From Pirellulales bacterium (GTDB lineage: Bacteria; Planctomycetota; Planctomycetia; Pirellulales; JACPPG01), in assembly GCA_036499395.1 (NCBI GenBank), contig DASYDW010000068.1:124001-188000 (forward strand): DNA of 64,000 nt, written 5' to 3'. Under the pieces are notes generated by a model, which had not been told where the DNA came from, made no database searches, and worked only from the letters and a program-made list of their open reading frames with translations. The position numbers and the translations under genes were made by a program. Positions 62,855 through 64,000 of the stretch are shown here, piece after piece (position 1 is the first letter of the stretch; every line of letters begins with the position of its first letter).

Positions 62855-64000
62855 TTATTCCGGCGTGGCCAGCGTGGTCACAGCCATGTTGTCCCGGTGG
62901 ATCACCTCTTCGTAAGGGCAATGCCCTAACGCCGAAGCAATGGCGTCGGTTTTCAAGCCCTTGATGCGCGATACCTCTTCTGCGGGGTAATTAATCAGAC
63001 CCCGCGCGAACTCGCTACCGGTCCGGTCGCGCAACGAGACAACGTCCCCTTTTTTGAAATTGCCCGTCGCCTCGACGATGCCGATCGCCAATAGGCTGCG
63101 CCCTTGACGTTCGACCGCGCGGCGGGCGCCGTCGTCGAGCACCAGGTGCCCGCGCGGTTGGGCCGTGAAGCCGATCCATCGCTTGCGCGAGGTAATGACG
63201 TTTCCTTGCGCAACGACCAACGTACCCACGGGCTCGCCGGCCACGATTTTCAACAGGTTGCCGGGCTGGCGACCATTGGCGATGACGACATTCTCGCCCG
63301 ACACCGTGGCCATGCGCGCGGCGGCCAGCTTGCTGGCCATGCCCCCTTTGCTGAGCCCCGTCTTGATGTCGCGCACCAGGGCCATTACGGATTCGTCAAG
63401 CCGGGTCACGGTTGAGACGAGTTTCGCCCCTGGGGCGCGCGGGTCGCCATCGTAAAGCCCGTCAACGTCAGAGAGCAGCACGAGCAAGGGCGCGCGGATC
63501 AGGTTGGTGACCATGGCGGCCAGCCGATCGTTGTCGCCGAAGGTGGTCTGCAGTTCCTCGACGCTGACAGTGTCGTTTTCGTTGATGATCGGCACGGCGC
63601 CGAGTTCGAAAAGCGTGAAGATCGTATTGCGAACGTTCAGGTAACGCGTGCGATCGTCGAGGTCATTGGCCGTCAGCAGAATCTGCGCGGCATGTCGTCC
63701 GAAGGCGCGAAGTGAGCGGTCGTAGACCTGGACGAGATAGCTTTGCCCCATCGCGGCCACGGCCTGCAGTTGGGCCAGGTCGCGGGGGCGAGTTTTCATG
63801 CCAAGGCGGCCCATTCCGGCGCCGACCGCACCCGAGCTGACGACCGCCACTTTGCGCCCACCGGCCATCAGTTGATGGATCTCCTCGGCAAGGGCCGCGA
63901 TTCGCGCCTCGTCGAGCGTGCCCTCGGGGGTCGTTAGCACGCGGGTGCCGACCTTGACGACCACGATGTCGGCCGCCGTGGCGATTTCCTGCCGCAGTAG
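62855..64000 (-). CDS. proB: Glutamate 5-kinase (5' end outside window)
   Basis: The first step of proline synthesis, phosphorylating glutamate on its gamma carboxyl. The frame is open to the last base of the window, with LLRQEIATAADIVVVKVGTRVL, so the start lies beyond 64000. The amino-acid-kinase domain shows VVSSGAVGAGMGRLG, NENDTVS and LLSDVDGLYDGDPR; SKGGMASKLAAARMA is the kinase C-terminal motif. The PUA domain (about the last 90 residues, GTLVVAQGNVI onward) is present, so it is the two-domain type. The reading ends normally at 62855. Confidence 0.93.
   Translation of the reverse strand, partial: LLRQEIATAADIVVVKVGTRVLTTPEGTLDEARIAALAEEIHQLMAGGRKVAVVSSGAVGAGMGRLGMKTRPRDLAQLQAVAAMGQSYLVQVYDRSLRAFGRHAAQILLTANDLDDRTRYLNVRNTIFTLFELGAVPIINENDTVSVEELQTTFGDNDRLAAMVTNLIRAPLLVLLSDVDGLYDGDPRAPGAKLVSTVTRLDESVMALVRDIKTGLSKGGMASKLAAARMATVSGENVVIANGRQPGNLLKIVAGEPVGTLVVAQGNVITSRKRWIGFTAQPRGHLVLDDGARRAVERQGRSLLAIGIVEATGNFKKGDVVSLRDRTGSEFARGLINYPAEEVSRIKGLKTDAIASALGHCPYEEVIHRDNMAVTTLATPE

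Noticed and set aside
1..64000. tRNA, rRNA, CRISPR, transposon or prophage
   Set aside because: I looked in intergenic regions for T-loop sequences, regularly spaced repeats, transposase or integrase motifs and saw none; a tRNAscan or ISfinder search would be decisive.

Overview
The window looks like chromosomal DNA of a planctomycete, most likely of the Pirellulales type. The evidence is: high GC content; long single-gene stretches on both strands; a set of tetrahydromethanopterin (H4MPT) biosynthesis-type genes (dihydropteroate-synthase-like DUF6513, DUF447 and beta-RFAP synthase); Tat-exported Gfo/Idh/MocA oxidoreductases; PQQ-type beta-propeller proteins with WPQWRGP; a CxxCH-bearing prenyltransferase-fold protein; and LRR membrane proteins. 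I saw no phage, transposase, CRISPR, rRNA or tRNA gene. Both ends cut through genes: an SMP-30-type lactonase on the left and glutamate 5-kinase on the right.

Layout. 0-8 kb: sugar lactonase, an LRR membrane protein, secreted proteins, a Gfo/Idh oxidoreductase and an HtrA-type protease without a signal peptide. 8.4-12.1 kb: a TetR-permease-ATPase-HlyD efflux operon with an unusually clear promoter/operator. 12.3-16 kb: a D-threonine-aldolase-like enzyme, YbaK and a Pro-rich exported protein. 15.6-18 kb: a tightly coupled operon of a DUF3592 membrane protein, an arrestin-like protein and an AAA ATPase. 18-25 kb: a PQQ propeller protein, a free-standing RNA polymerase alpha-CTD protein, PcrA/UvrD helicase, and pyrB-pyrC. 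25-31.5 kb: a diguanylate cyclase and an ABC-2 export operon with a large GldG-like membrane protein. 31.6-37 kb: a MocA/XdhC pair, an ABM monooxygenase, FKBP, a cysteine-free SodC, a small lipoprotein, a Wzz-like protein and parvulin. 37-44 kb: a PQQ propeller, a FabD-like acyltransferase, then an SDR and the H4MPT genes. 44.5-50.2 kb: a minus-strand series with SDR, class III aminotransferase, glycosyltransferase, dapA and pdxJ. 50.4-54 kb: DUF2065, a CbiA-like protein that has lost its catalytic signatures, and DegP/HtrA. 54-64 kb: rnc, a PP-loop tRNA-thiolation-type protein, a tiny Lys-rich protein, an aminotransferase, an Ogt-type methyltransferase, lexA, a NagB-PigL fusion and proB.

Most of the window is ordinary planctomycete housekeeping. 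The observations most worth following are: (1) the SDR beside the H4MPT genes that lacks the catalytic Tyr and Ser; (2) the DUF3592/arrestin/AAA operon; (3) the CbiA-like protein without P-loop or glutaminase Cys; (4) the free-standing alpha-CTD with DNA-contact residues kept; (5) a Cu,Zn-SOD with every metal ligand but no cysteine at all; (6) candidate operators for the TetR and LexA regulators; and (7) a 23-residue Lys/Ala protein with a near-perfect Shine-Dalgarno. All functional statements come from reading motifs by eye; no database search was run.
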